From Candidatus Avimonas caecicola (lineage in GTDB: Bacteria > Bacillota > Clostridia > Oscillospirales > Acutalibacteraceae): a stretch of 64,000 bases of DNA. The notes beneath the pieces are model-generated. The model was not told where the DNA came from. It saw only the letters and a list, made by a program, of their open reading frames with translations, and did not search any database. Made by a program: the position numbers and the translations under genes. How positions within the stretch are numbered: position 1 is the stretch's first letter; each line of letters starts with the position of its first letter. Location of the stretch: NCBI GenBank assembly GCA_904419875.1, contig CAJFTG010000007.1:1-64000 (forward strand). Reading direction: 5' to 3'. Below are positions 43,445 to 51,741 of the stretch, piece by piece.

Positions 43445-43580
43445 ATGAAATACCAGAGAGAACTGGTTTACCAGCAGCCGGGCAAGCAATGCGATGATTT
43501 TTTCAGTTCCCCCTTCCAGGGGTCAGCAAGTACTGGCCTCTCTGGAGTCTGCGTAAACCACTCGTTTGCTTGTGGTTTTG
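43445..43580 (+). ncRNA. Candidate structured RNA between murG and murA
   Basis: This stretch has an unusual number of exact complementary segments for a non-coding spacer. CCAGAGAG (43453-43460) pairs with CTCTCTGG (43538-43545). TGGTTTAC (43464-43471) pairs with GTAAACCA (43553-43560). CAAGCAA (43483-43489) pairs with TTGCTTG (43566-43572). CCCC and GGGG close a small hairpin at 43510-43522. The second and third pairings interlock, giving pseudoknot topology. Alternatively AAACCAC (43555-43561) pairs with GTGGTTT (43572-43578), a hairpin with a T-rich 3' side. I do not recognise a known family (not SRP RNA, tmRNA, RNase P or 6S by their usual motifs). Strand and ends are not established. 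Confidence 0.4.
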
Positions 43581-43892
43581 ATTGTACGCTTTTATACGGC
43601 GGGCAATCCGTGCGGCCGGACAGGAAGGGGCTTGCGGCACCGTCCTGCCGCGCGGGAACCGCCCGCACAGGCCTGTCCGGGGCTGTCCCGGCCAAGGCGG
43701 CGGGCGGATTTTCCCGTCCGGCCCTGCCCGCGGAAAAAAGGCGGGAAGAAGCCCCGTTTTTCACCCTTTTGCCCCGTTTTGCATAGGATGGGCTTGCAGG
43801 CGCGGGAATGCTGCGCCGACCGGACGGACGGTTTCCCGCAGAAGACCGCCGCCGTTTCCTCAATCCTGCTCTGCGGAGAAATGGGGCTGAAG
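43581..43892. other. Gene-less spacer before murA
   Basis: No gene and no clear promoter is seen. The frame of murA stays open through this part but without start signals or MurA-like sequence. Confidence 0.5.
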
Positions 43893-45152
43893 ATGGAGAT
43901 TCTCAAAATCGAAGGCGGACGCCGTCTGGAAGGGGCCGTAGGCATACACGGCGCCAAGAACAGCGCCCTCCCGCTGCTGGCGGCCACCCTGCTGGCCCGC
44001 GGAACCAGCGAGATCACCAACTGTCCGCAGCTTTCGGACGTGGCGGCGTCGGTGAACATCCTGCGGCACCTCGGCTGCCGGGTGACCGGTTCGGGGGGGA
44101 CGGTGGCGGTGGATTCCCTGCCTCTTTGCCGCAGCGACGTGCCGGACGGCCTGATGCGGGAAATGCGTTCCTCCATCATTTTCCTGGGGGCGCTGATCGC
44201 CCGCACCGGGGAAGCGCACATGTCCTTTCCCGGCGGCTGTGAGCTGGGGGCGCGCCCGATCGACCTGCATCTGGCGGCGCTGCGCCAGCTCGGGGCGGAG
44301 ATCCGGGAGGAACGGGGACGGCTGGAGTGCCGGGCGGCCGGACGCCTGAAGGGAACGGCGATCGCCCTGGATTTTCCCAGCGTCGGCGCGACCGAAAACA
44401 TCCTGCTGGCCGCCTCTACCGCCGAGGGGGAGACCACCATCCTCAACGCGGCCAGGGAACCGGAAATCGTCGACCTGTGCGCCTATCTGACCCGCTGCGG
44501 GGCAAAAATCCACGGCGCCGGGGAAGGGGCGATCACCGTGGAAGGGGTGGAACGCCTGAACGCTTCGCCGTTTCGGGTGATGCCCGACCGGATTGAGGCC
44601 GTCACCTATCTGGCGGCGGGCGCGGCGACCGGGGGACGGCTGACCCTGCGCGGGGCGGATCCCCGGCATATCGCCACCGTCCTTCCGGCGTTTGAGGAGG
44701 CGGGCTGTACGGTGCGCTGCGCGGGGGATGAGCTGTCCCTCAGCGCCCCGCAGCGGCTCCGCCGCGTCCGATCTGTGCGCACCATGCCGTATCCCGGTTT
44801 CCCCACCGACGCCCAGGCGCCGTTGATGGCGATGACCTGCGTAGCCGACGGAACCAGCGTATTTGTGGAGAACATTTTTGAAAACCGCTATAAACACGCG
44901 GGCGAGCTTATCCGCATGGGGGCCAACATCAAGGTGGAGGGCCGGGTGGCGGTGGTGGAAGGAGTCCGCGCTCTGTCCGGCGCGCCGGTGGAATGTACCG
45001 ACCTGCGCGGCGGCGCGGCGCTGGTGATCGCCGGGCTGGCGGCGGAGGGGAGCACCTCCCTGCGGTCGCTCCATCATCTGGACAGGGGGTATGAAGGTCT
45101 GGAAGACGCTTTGCAAAGTGTCGGTGCGTCTTTGCACAGGATTAAAGAATAG
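43893..45152 (+). CDS. murA: UDP-N-acetylglucosamine 1-carboxyvinyltransferase
   Basis: MurA adds enolpyruvate to UDP-GlcNAc, the first committed step of peptidoglycan synthesis. The 419 residues are full length. Lys22 lies in GAKNSALP and the active-site Cys116 in FPGGCELGARPIDLH, equal to Cys115 of E. coli, so the enzyme should be sensitive to fosfomycin. PGFPTDAQAP and ENIFENRYKH are further family motifs. Start is not certain: the ATG at 43893 gives the usual MEILKIEGG opening and has GGGG upstream; the ATG at 43881 adds four residues and has GGAG very close. Firmicutes often have two murA genes; only one is in this window. Confidence 0.95.
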   Translation: MEILKIEGGRRLEGAVGIHGAKNSALPLLAATLLARGTSEITNCPQLSDVAASVNILRHLGCRVTGSGGTVAVDSLPLCRSDVPDGLMREMRSSIIFLGALIARTGEAHMSFPGGCELGARPIDLHLAALRQLGAEIREERGRLECRAAGRLKGTAIALDFPSVGATENILLAASTAEGETTILNAAREPEIVDLCAYLTRCGAKIHGAGEGAITVEGVERLNASPFRVMPDRIEAVTYLAAGAATGGRLTLRGADPRHIATVLPAFEEAGCTVRCAGDELSLSAPQRLRRVRSVRTMPYPGFPTDAQAPLMAMTCVADGTSVFVENIFENRYKHAGELIRMGANIKVEGRVAVVEGVRALSGAPVECTDLRGGAALVIAGLAAEGSTSLRSLHHLDRGYEGLEDALQSVGASLHRIKE

Positions 45153-45189
45153 CAAATAATTTTTATTAAAATTAAAAATAAAATAAATA

Positions 45190-45218
45190 TTGACTTTAAT
45201 AATATAAAAGATTATACT
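45190..45218 (+). promoter_or_regulatory. AT-rich promoter of the DUF2089 gene
   Basis: TTGACT (45190-45195) and TATACT (45213-45218) are 17 bases apart. The 45 bases upstream are nearly all A and T, like an UP element, in sharp contrast with the GC-rich surroundings. Confidence 0.85.
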
Positions 45219-45248
45219 AAATACAAGAACATAGGGGAGGGGAGCGCA

Positions 45249-45566
45249 TTGGCGGAGATTCCCGCGTGGATGAACGGGCTTACGCCGGAAGACCTTGCCT
45301 TTGTCCGGCATTTTCTGCTCTCCTCCGGTTCCCTCAAGGAGATGGCCGCCCTGTATGGCGTCACGTACCCGACCATCCGCCTGCGCCTGGACCGCCTGAT
45401 CCAGAAAATCCGCCTGAACGAGGCGGCGGCGGACGACCCTTTCGTCGCTCTTCTCCGCCGGATGGTCCGGGACCACCGCCTGGAAGCCGAGGCGGCCGAC
45501 GCCCTTCTGGAGGCGTATCGGCAGACAGGGGAGAGGAGGGGTCCGGCGGGACAGGAATTTTCTTAA
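45249..45566 (+). CDS. DUF2089-type small helix-turn-helix protein
   Basis: A 105-residue protein whose core matches the C-terminal part of DUF2089: WMNGLTPEDLAFVRHFLLSSGSLKEMAALYGVTYPTIRLRLDRL. The second half of this core reads as a helix-turn-helix, so DNA binding is likely. The zinc-ribbon head found in longer DUF2089 proteins is missing. The start is a TTG at 45249, supported by GGGGAGGGGAG a few bases before. The gene stands alone between murA and ftsQ behind its own AT-rich promoter, and such proteins are often encoded beside membrane genes of unknown role. Whether it regulates the division genes on either side is open. Confidence 0.8.
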   Translation: MAEIPAWMNGLTPEDLAFVRHFLLSSGSLKEMAALYGVTYPTIRLRLDRLIQKIRLNEAAADDPFVALLRRMVRDHRLEAEAADALLEAYRQTGERRGPAGQEFS

Positions 45567-45698
45567 CAGGAACTTAAGATCGCCTGGAAACAGGCGGAAT
45601 TCGGCGTTTTCCCCTTTTCTTTTGGCCTTCGGTTTGTTATGATGATAAATATGGGCACGTTGAAACAGCCTGCGGGGAAAGGCGAGGAACCGAAACGT

Positions 45699-46700
45699 AT
45701 GAACAAGCACAAGCAGAAAAAGCAGGGCGCTGCCGGTCAAACGCCGCCAACCGCGTCGGCCGGGACGCGGCGCGCGGCCGGGGACGGCACACCGCCGAAA
45801 AAAAAGAAGAGGCGCCGGCTGAAGCCGCTGCGGGTGGCGGTGTTCGTGCTGCTCCTGCTTCTGCTGGCCGCGGGGATCGTTACGGCGGTGGTGCTGCTCC
45901 TGCGTCCGGGGAAGCCGGCCTCCGGCGAGGGGGGCGGAAACCAGGCGGTTTTCGGCCTGAAGAGCATCACGGTGGAGGGGAGCACCCACTACACCGAGGA
46001 GGAGATCATCCAGGCGAGCGGGCTCTCCCTGGGGCAGAGCATATTTTCCGTGAACAAGCGCACGGCGGCCGAGCGGATTCTGCAGGCGTTCCCGTATGTC
46101 GAGAGGGTGACGGTGAAAAGCCCCTCCTTCACCACCCTGAAAATTACGATTGAGGAGGCGGAGCCGATCGCCGTGACGGAGGCGGAGGACGGCTGGTTTA
46201 TCCTCGGGGAAAACGGCAAGGGGCTGGAAAAGCTGCCCGACGGCAGCGGCCGCGCAGAGGAATACCTCAAAATCCGCTGTACTCTTGAGCCGGGCGCCGG
46301 CGTGGGAAGCCGGCTGATGAGCGACGAGGATATGGAGCTTCTGCAATCGATCCTGACGGCGATTTCCAGCCATGGGCTGACCGATATCCGCGAGATCGAT
46401 CTCAAGGACAACATCGATCTGCGCCTGCGCTGGAAGGACCAGATCACGATTCTGCTGGGAAGCGACATCAACCTGGATCACAAGATGGCGGTGCTGTCCA
46501 CCATGTTCCCGCTGGTTTTGAAGGAGCACGGGGACGATACGCGCGGGCAGATCGACCTGAGCTCGTATTCCAATGCGGATCCGGATAAGCAGCAGGGGGT
46601 GTATACCCCGGAGGAGCTGCTGACGACCACAACCCCGGCGACGACGGCCGCAACGGAAGCCTCCGGCACAGGAACGACCGCCGCGCCGGCCGGCGGATAA
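45699..46700 (+). CDS. ftsQ: FtsQ/DivIB cell division protein
   Basis: A bitopic division protein that links early and late divisome parts. The 333 residues have a very basic cytoplasmic head, one hydrophobic helix (about 47-72) and an outer POTRA domain starting near 88 (FGLKSITVEGSTHYTEEEII), then the beta domain. The tail after 305 is Thr/Ala/Ser-rich and probably disordered. I choose the ATG at 45699 with GGCGAGGA eleven bases upstream. An in-frame ATG at 45639 falls inside a -10-like TATGAT (45638-45643) and so is unlikely. Identity in this family is low; the POTRA pattern and the position before ftsZ carry the call. Confidence 0.9.
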   Translation: MNKHKQKKQGAAGQTPPTASAGTRRAAGDGTPPKKKKRRRLKPLRVAVFVLLLLLLAAGIVTAVVLLLRPGKPASGEGGGNQAVFGLKSITVEGSTHYTEEEIIQASGLSLGQSIFSVNKRTAAERILQAFPYVERVTVKSPSFTTLKITIEEAEPIAVTEAEDGWFILGENGKGLEKLPDGSGRAEEYLKIRCTLEPGAGVGSRLMSDEDMELLQSILTAISSHGLTDIREIDLKDNIDLRLRWKDQITILLGSDINLDHKMAVLSTMFPLVLKEHGDDTRGQIDLSSYSNADPDKQQGVYTPEELLTTTTPATTAATEASGTGTTAAPAGG

Positions 46701-46747
46701 CGGAAGGATTTTCCTCAGAATCTTTACCGTGAATTTGCCGTCAACGG

Positions 46748-46776
46748 TTGAATTTGCGGCGGGAGCATGGTAAGAT
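46748..46776 (+). promoter_or_regulatory. Promoter of ftsZ
   Basis: TTGAAT (46748-46753) and TAAGAT (46771-46776) are 17 bases apart. The leader is about 140 bases. Confidence 0.7.
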
Positions 46777-46922
46777 AAAACATAAAGGCAAACAATGGCT
46801 GTTTTTTATGGCCGGCGGCGGGTTTGCCCCCTGTTTTTATGGGTATGCGCCGAGGGTTTTGTTTATGCTGTGAAATTTAGCCGCTGGGCCGGCTTCAGGA
46901 AATAAAGCTGGGAGGAAGTTTC

Positions 46923-48005
46923 ATGGGTTTTGAATTTGACAACGATTTCATGGATGGCGTTCAGATAAAGGTGGTCGGCGTGGGCGGCGGCGGCGGAAAT
47001 GCCGTCAACCGCATGATGCGTGCCGGCGTACAGGGCGTGGAATTTGTGGCGATCAACACCGACCGCCAGGCCCTGTCCCTGTCGCAGGCCACCCAGAAAA
47101 TCCAGATCGGGGAGAAGCTGACCCGCGGCGAAGGCGCCGGCTCCAAGCCGGAGATCGGCCAGCGCGCGGCGGAAGAGAGCCGGGAGGAGATTACGGCCGC
47201 CCTGAAAGGGACCGATATGGTGTTTATTACCGCCGGCATGGGAGGCGGCACCGGCACCGGCGCCGCTCCGGTGGTGGCGGAGATCGCGCGGGACCTCGGG
47301 ATTCTGACCGTCGGCATCGTGACCAAGCCCTTCGCCTTTGAGGGGCGCCGCCGGATGGAGCAGGCCGAGGGGGGTATCACCGCGCTGCGCGAGCAGGTGG
47401 ACAGCCTGGTGGTTATCCCCAACGAACGGCTCAAGATGGTGAGCGAGCAGCGCATTACGCTGGCCAACGCGTTTGAGATCGCGGACGACGTGCTGCGCCA
47501 GGGTGTGCAGAGCATTTCCCAGCTGATCAAGGTGCCGGGGCTGGTCAATCTTGACTTTGCGGACGTGACCGCGGTGATGAAGGACGCCGGTTACGCGCAC
47601 ATGGGCGTTGGCCGTGCCGAGGGCAAGGAAAAAGCGGAAGCCGCGGCGAAGGCCGCGATCTCCAGCCCGCTGCTGGAAACCTCGATCGATGGCGCGAACG
47701 GCGTGATTATCAACATCACCTCCTCTCCGGACATCGATCTGGAAGATGTCGAACTCGCCTCCTCTATGATCTCCCGCGCCGCCCATCCGGACGCGAACAT
47801 CATCTGGGGCGCGGCGTTCGACGAATCGATGAACGACGAGCTCAATGTGACGGTCATTGCCACCGGCTTTTCCAACGACGGCTCCTACAAGGCGCCGGAA
47901 GTGGGGAAGGCGCCGGCCTCCGCCGTGGGGGGCGGGGATTCCGCCAACCCGGACGACGACCCCTTTACCCCCATCCTCGACATCTTTACCAAGCGCCGGA
48001 GCTGA
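46923..48005 (+). CDS. ftsZ: Cell division protein FtsZ
   Basis: FtsZ is the tubulin-like GTPase that forms the division ring. The 360 residues contain [14 protein letters not shown] at 18-31, the tubulin signature GGGTGTG at 107-113 and the T7 loop NLDFAD near 207. The variable linker is short (about 35 residues) and ends in [15 protein letters not shown], the conserved peptide that binds membrane anchors. GGGAGGAAG precedes the ATG. The gene has its own promoter and terminator. ftsA, which often stands before ftsZ, is absent, so SepF or another anchor encoded elsewhere must hold the ring. Confidence 0.98.
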   Translation: MGFEFDNDFMDGVQIKVVGVGGGGGNAVNRMMRAGVQGVEFVAINTDRQALSLSQATQKIQIGEKLTRGEGAGSKPEIGQRAAEESREEITAALKGTDMVFITAGMGGGTGTGAAPVVAEIARDLGILTVGIVTKPFAFEGRRRMEQAEGGITALREQVDSLVVIPNERLKMVSEQRITLANAFEIADDVLRQGVQSISQLIKVPGLVNLDFADVTAVMKDAGYAHMGVGRAEGKEKAEAAAKAAISSPLLETSIDGANGVIINITSSPDIDLEDVELASSMISRAAHPDANIIWGAAFDESMNDELNVTVIATGFSNDGSYKAPEVGKAPASAVGGGDSANPDDDPFTPILDIFTKRRS

Positions 48006-48035
48006 CGCCCCGGCGGGCAGGGCAAGCCGATTTTT

Positions 48036-48069
48036 ACCGGCGCGGGATGTTTTCCCGCGCCGGTTTTTT
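48036..48069 (+). terminator. Terminator after ftsZ
   Basis: ACCGGCGCGGGA (48036-48047) pairs exactly with 48053-48064 and a run of six T residues follows. Confidence 0.93.
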
Positions 48070-48375
48070 GCAATGTATGTAATATATGCAATGGCAGATT
48101 GCGAAACCCGTTTACGGGCGGCAGGCTGCGGCAGCAAGTAAAAACAGCAGGTAAAAATCTTTCACGGCTGGCAGACCGTACCATGACGTGCCGCGTGCCG
48201 CCGGCATTCGATGGCTTTGCCCGCACCGGAAATATTCCAGGCCTTGCCGGGGGAATACTATTCTTGCAGGGAAAAACATTTTGGTTGGTTATTTGTCAAA
48301 TTGGGCGGTTTTGGGCGGAATTCGCCCTCCATATCGGGTGAGATCGCTTGTTTTCTCAAAATCGCCGCGTTTTGC
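48070..48375. other. Gene-less spacer before the corA promoter
   Basis: No gene is seen in this stretch. It becomes AT-richer towards 48300-48375, next to the corA promoter. Confidence 0.6.
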
Positions 48376-48403
48376 TTGCAATCTTACATTGTTGTGTTAT
48401 AAT
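48376..48403 (+). promoter_or_regulatory. Promoter of the corA-type gene
   Basis: TTGCAA (48376-48381) and a perfect TATAAT (48398-48403) are 16 bases apart. Confidence 0.85.
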
Positions 48404-48410
48404 AACGGAT

Positions 48411-48583
48411 GGAAAACCCCAGAAACGAACCGGCGGCGGAAAAAGCGCCGGCCGGAATCGGCGGAAAGCAGGAGGTGGAGACGGTGAGCCCTGACCCTGG
48501 CCGAAGTTGCGGCGACAAGCAAATAACCGGGATGCGCCGTCTCTCCCGGGAAGGCGGCGCGTCCTGAAAAGGGGGATGCGCAC
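48411..48583 (+). promoter_or_regulatory. Long structured leader of corA, riboswitch candidate
   Basis: About 170 bases separate the transcript start from the ATG. GAGACGG (48478-48484) can pair with CCGTCTC (48537-48543). The same downstream strand can pair instead as GCGCCG (48534-48539) with CGGCGC (48555-48560), next to the ribosome-binding site AAAAGGGGG. The region enclosed by the first pairing contains a small GCC/GGC hairpin and many unpaired A and C. Two exclusive folds before a transporter gene suggest control by a ligand, perhaps Mg2+ or another metal. It does not fit the M-box, NiCo or yybP-ykoY motifs that I know. Confidence 0.4.
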
Positions 48584-49510
48584 ATGCTGCATTATTACAA
48601 AACGGTGAACGGCCGGCTCCGGGAGCAGGAGGAGCTGGAGCCCGGCTGCTGGATTGATGCGGTCAATCCGGATGAAAAGGAGATCAACTTTCTGATTCAG
48701 CAGTTTTCGCTGGAGCCCGATTTCCTCCGTGCCGCGCTGGACGAGGAGGAATCCTCCCGCATTGAAAGCGAGGACGGCGTCACGCTGATTATCATTGACG
48801 CGCCGGTCGCGGAAAAGGGCGACACCGGCGTGACCTATTACACCATGCCAATGGGCATTCTGGTGACCAAAACCAATGTGATTACGGTTTCCCTGCGGGA
48901 AAACACCATCATCGCCGAGTTTGCCGAGGGTGTGGTCCGCAATGTCCAGACCGAGCTGAAAACCCAGTTTGTGCTCAAGGTCATCCTGCGGGTGGCGACC
49001 CGGTATCTTCAGTACCTTAAGCAGATCGACAAGGTTTCCAACCTGCTGGAAAAGCAGCTGCGCCGGTCGATGAAGAACAAGGAGCTGATTCAGCTTCTGG
49101 ACGTGGAAAAGTCGCTGGTGTACTTCTCCACCTCCCTGAAATCGAACGAAACCACCCTGGAGAAGCTGATGCGCGGCCGCTATATCAAGCTGTATGAGGA
49201 GGATCAGGACCTGCTGGAGGACGTGCTGATCGAAATCAAGCAGGCCATCGAGATGTCCGGCATCTACCTCAACATCCTTTCCGGCACGATGGACGCCTTC
49301 GCTTCGGTGATCTCCAACAACCTCAACATTGTGATGAAGGTGCTGGCGTCGATCACCATTGTCATCTCCATTCCAAATATCATTGCCGGATTCTACGGCA
49401 TGAACGTGGACGGGCTGCCTCTGAACCAGTTCTTCTGGTTCCCCATTGTCCTGTCGCTGGCGCTGATGGGCGTGGTCGGCCTGGTCCTGCACAAAAAGGA
49501 TATGCTGTGA
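48584..49510 (+). CDS. corA: CorA family divalent cation transporter
   Basis: CorA channels carry Mg2+ (or Co2+, Zn2+ in some branches) into the cell as pentamers. The 308 residues have a long cytoplasmic N-terminal domain with an extended helix and two membrane helices at the end (about 253-273 and 283-302). The pore motif GMN is at 272-274 in YGMNVDG, directly after the first helix. The protein lacks the acidic outer loop MPEL and has VDGLPLNQFFWF in its place, so ion choice is uncertain. The start at 48584 follows GGGGGA. The leader at 48411 may regulate it, and a terminator follows at 49549. Confidence 0.93.
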   Translation: MLHYYKTVNGRLREQEELEPGCWIDAVNPDEKEINFLIQQFSLEPDFLRAALDEEESSRIESEDGVTLIIIDAPVAEKGDTGVTYYTMPMGILVTKTNVITVSLRENTIIAEFAEGVVRNVQTELKTQFVLKVILRVATRYLQYLKQIDKVSNLLEKQLRRSMKNKELIQLLDVEKSLVYFSTSLKSNETTLEKLMRGRYIKLYEEDQDLLEDVLIEIKQAIEMSGIYLNILSGTMDAFASVISNNLNIVMKVLASITIVISIPNIIAGFYGMNVDGLPLNQFFWFPIVLSLALMGVVGLVLHKKDML

Positions 49511-49548
49511 CCGGAGGCGCGGAAGGAACATCCTGCGCTCTGTAACCG

Positions 49549-49587
49549 GACGGCCGCCGGGGTATGCCCCGACGGCCGTCTCGCTTT
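49549..49587 (+). terminator. Hairpin after corA
   Basis: GACGGCCGCCGGGG (49549-49562) pairs with 49567-49580 with one mismatch around TATG. TCTCGCTTTCC follows, a weak T-run. Confidence 0.7.
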
Positions 49588-49609
49588 CCCCTGCCGCGGC
49601 CGTCGGCGC

Positions 49610-50030
49610 TGGAGCGGGCAGGGATGGGGAGGGCGGAGAGGAGAAGGTAGGGTAGTAGCGAGGATAGGAGCAAGGCAGGCTTAGGGTAGGAGTTGGACAG
49701 GAGCAGGACAGGAGTGGGATGGCAGAAGGGCAGCAAAAAGGCAGCGTAATGGCAGGAGAAGAGCGGAAGAGGCGGGAGGAGGCAGATACAGGCGGACGCA
49801 GGCAGACGGACGGACGGGGGAACCGGGAGAGGATCCGGTTTCCCGGCCTTTTTTAGCCTTTGCGGCATTCCCCGGCGAGGAAGCCGGATCAGGGAACAAG
49901 GGTACAAAGGTACAAAGAGCAGGGCAAGAGGCAGGAGCACAGAAGGGAAAGGGAACAAAGGCACAGGAGGGCACAGGAGGGCGAGAGGCAGGGAAAGCAA
50001 GGGACGCAGGAAAAGCAAGGGAGCGGGCCG
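49610..50030 (+). repeat. Purine-rich periodic tract upstream of the uridine phosphorylase gene
   Basis: Some 420 bases in which the plus strand is mostly A and G. Sub-arrays include GTAGGAG/GACAGGAG near 49675-49720 and GCACAGGAGG in two 10-base steps near 49970-49990, followed by GCGAGAGGCAGGGAAAGCAAGG. A part from 49815 to 49880 is mixed and contains a GC-rich inverted pair with TTTTTT (GAGGATCCGGTTTCCCGGCC). No gene is supported. The promoter of the next gene must lie between 50040 and 50110; TAAAAT at 50099 is the best -10, without a good -35. Confidence 0.7.
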
Positions 50031-50156
50031 CCGCGCCGCCAGTTGTGAAATTTTTGTTATATCTCCCCGCTTTTCCTCTTTTGGCGCCGCGGATATGCTA
50101 AAATAAACGCACAAGCAGGCGGCCGGCGGAAACCGGCCGCAGGGGAGGAACGACGA

Positions 50157-50948
50157 ATGATGAATTTTAACGATCAGCGGCTGTACCATATCGGCTTGAC
50201 GCCGTCGCAGGGGGCGGCATACGCCGTTCTGACCGGCGACCCGGGCCGGGTGGAATCCATTGCCCGGCATCTGGAGGGGGCGGCCTTCCTGTGCGCCAAC
50301 CGGGAGTACACCTCCTGGGCGGGGACGCTGGAGGGGGAACGGGTGCTGGTAATCTCCCACGGCATCGGTGGGCCCTCCACCGCCATTTGTGCGGAGGAGC
50401 TGTGCCGCTGCGGGGTGAAAACCCTGATCCGGGTGGGCACCTGCGGCGGCATGGCGCTGTCTGTCCGGGGCGGCGACCTGGTGGTGGCCAACGCCGCCAT
50501 CCGGCAGGAGGGCACCTCACAGGAATACCTGCCCCTCGCCTTCCCCGCGGTGTCCGCTTTCGAGGTGACTGCCGCGCTGCGGGAGGCGGCGGCCGGCACC
50601 GGGAAAACGGTGCATACGGGGGTGGTGCAGTGCAAGGATTCCTTTTACGGGCAGCATGACCCGGACGGCTCGCCGGTCGCCTCTGCACTGAAAGCACAGT
50701 GGCGGGCCTGGCTGCGGGGCGGCTGCCTTGCCTCCGAGATGGAGTCGGCGGCGTTGTATACGGTGGCGGCCGCGCGGGGAATGCGGGCGGGCTGCCTCCT
50801 GCATGTGCTGTGGAACCAGGAACGGGAGGCGGCCGGGCTGGACAACCCGCGGGACGAGGACACCGCGCCGGCCGCCGCGGCGGCGGTGGAAGCGATCCGC
50901 CGCCTGATCTGCGCGGGGCGCGCCGGAAACCGGACGAACCGCGGATAA
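50157..50948 (+). CDS. udp: Uridine phosphorylase
   Basis: The enzyme splits uridine with phosphate to uracil and ribose-1-phosphate in pyrimidine salvage. The 263 residues belong to the PNP/UDP family: LTGDPGRVESIA at about 24-35 binds phosphate, SHGIGGPSTAICAEEL near 63-78 and RVGTCGGM near 89-96 form the base pocket side, and KDSFYGQHDPDG near 161 is specific to uridine phosphorylases. SEMESAALYT near 193 is the family signature around the ribose site. GGGGAGGAA lies shortly before the ATG pair at 50157/50160. The Gln-Arg pocket residues that fix uracil were not checked one by one, so a wider nucleoside range is possible. The gene stands alone. Confidence 0.92.
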   Translation: MMNFNDQRLYHIGLTPSQGAAYAVLTGDPGRVESIARHLEGAAFLCANREYTSWAGTLEGERVLVISHGIGGPSTAICAEELCRCGVKTLIRVGTCGGMALSVRGGDLVVANAAIRQEGTSQEYLPLAFPAVSAFEVTAALREAAAGTGKTVHTGVVQCKDSFYGQHDPDGSPVASALKAQWRAWLRGGCLASEMESAALYTVAAARGMRAGCLLHVLWNQEREAAGLDNPRDEDTAPAAAAAVEAIRRLICAGRAGNRTNRG

Positions 50949-51346
50949 GCGGGTCCGGACGGAGCAGGGAAAGGGGCGGGAAGCTGCGGTTTGCCCGAAG
51001 GGGGCCGGGCCGGCCATGGGGAGCCGGCCGGCGTCCGCCTCCTTTGCCGTAGGGTGATCGCCTTGGAGGGCCGGAAGCTCTGCCGCCCGGCCCGATTCGG
51101 CCGGGTCAGCCGGTGAAAAAGGGGAGGCCGGGAGGACGCTGTTTTCCTTCCCCGCGGGGCGGGCGTCGGCGCCGGCTTCCTCCGCCGGAACGGCCGGCGT
51201 ATTTGTCCGTATCCCTGCCGCATCCCTGCATGAGGCGGCACAGCGGGGCAGGCTGTTCTCTCCTGCCGGCCGTGCCCCGGGGACGGCCGGGACCGGGCGG
51301 AAGGCCCGGCCGGCGCACGGAGGAGCTGCCGGCATGGTTCGGCCGT

Positions 51347-51372
51347 GCGCGCCGCCCGTCCCGGCGGATTTT
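51347..51372 (+). repeat. 26-bp direct repeat, copy 1
   Basis: GCGCGCCGCCCGTCCCGGCG followed by GATTTT. It differs by one base from the copy at 51663-51688, 316 bases further on, which lies directly upstream of the ruvC promoter. Confidence 0.85.
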
Positions 51373-51662
51373 GCAGGAATGTCAAAGATATTGGACAGCG
51401 AATCCGAAAGGAGAAAACCGGTGAAGGGGCCTCATGGGGAGGTTGTTGGAGCGGCGGTCGGGGAGAGCGAGCTGGTTGGCAAAGTCCTCCGGGAAAAGAA
51501 AGAGCGGGAGGAACAGAAACGCTTCTGGTCTTCTCTATGGCTGTGTTCCGCCTTGCCGTTATGACGGGGGAGCATAGGGACGGGGGGTGACGAAGCCCGA
51601 GCTGAGAGTCGGTGTTTTCAAACAGGAAGGGCGAGTCCGTTTGAAGCAACACCCCTACAACC

Positions 51663-51688
51663 GCGCGCCGCCCGTCCCGGCAGATTTT
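51663..51688 (+). repeat. 26-bp direct repeat, copy 2
   Basis: This copy reads GCGCGCCGCCCGTCCCGGCA, then GATTTT, and ends four bases before the -35 of ruvC. The pair suggests a past tandem duplication or an insertion between the copies. Confidence 0.85.
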
Positions 51689-51691
51689 TTG

Positions 51692-51720
51692 TTGCCCGCC
51701 GGGGGCGTCTATGCTATAAT
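51692..51720 (+). promoter_or_regulatory. Promoter of ruvC-ruvA
   Basis: TTGCCC (51692-51697) and a perfect TATAAT (51715-51720) are 17 bases apart. The start of ruvC lies only about 15 bases after the predicted transcript start. Confidence 0.85.
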
Positions 51721-51741
51721 TGTTCAGATGGGGGTGTGGGC

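Larger units (their letters stand above)
50949..51691. other. Gene-less stretch with a 26-bp direct repeat and a possible gene remnant
   Basis: No intact gene is supported in this 740-base gap. At 51421 a GTG follows AAAGGAG and opens 47 codons rich in Glu and Lys, ending at 51561-51563; this could be a remnant. Near 51611-51657, GGTGTT and CAAAC pair with GTTTG and AACACC to form a hairpin. GGGGTG...GCTGAGAG at 51585-51613 recalls a TPP riboswitch but the other half is missing. Confidence 0.5.

Noticed and set aside
43445-43580. SRP RNA, because GTTTACCAG occurs in it
   Set aside because: The invariant GGTCAGG-CCGGAAGG-AGCAGCC segment is missing.
48471-48583. M-box (ykoK) Mg riboswitch before corA
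   Set aside because: The invariant M-box words around GGTGAGGCTCC and AGTGCTAAAGCTC are not present.
51585-51660. TPP riboswitch-like sequence (GGGGTG ... GCTGAGAG)
   Set aside because: The second half with the CTGATCTGG and AATGCCAGCG motifs is missing and no thiamine gene follows.
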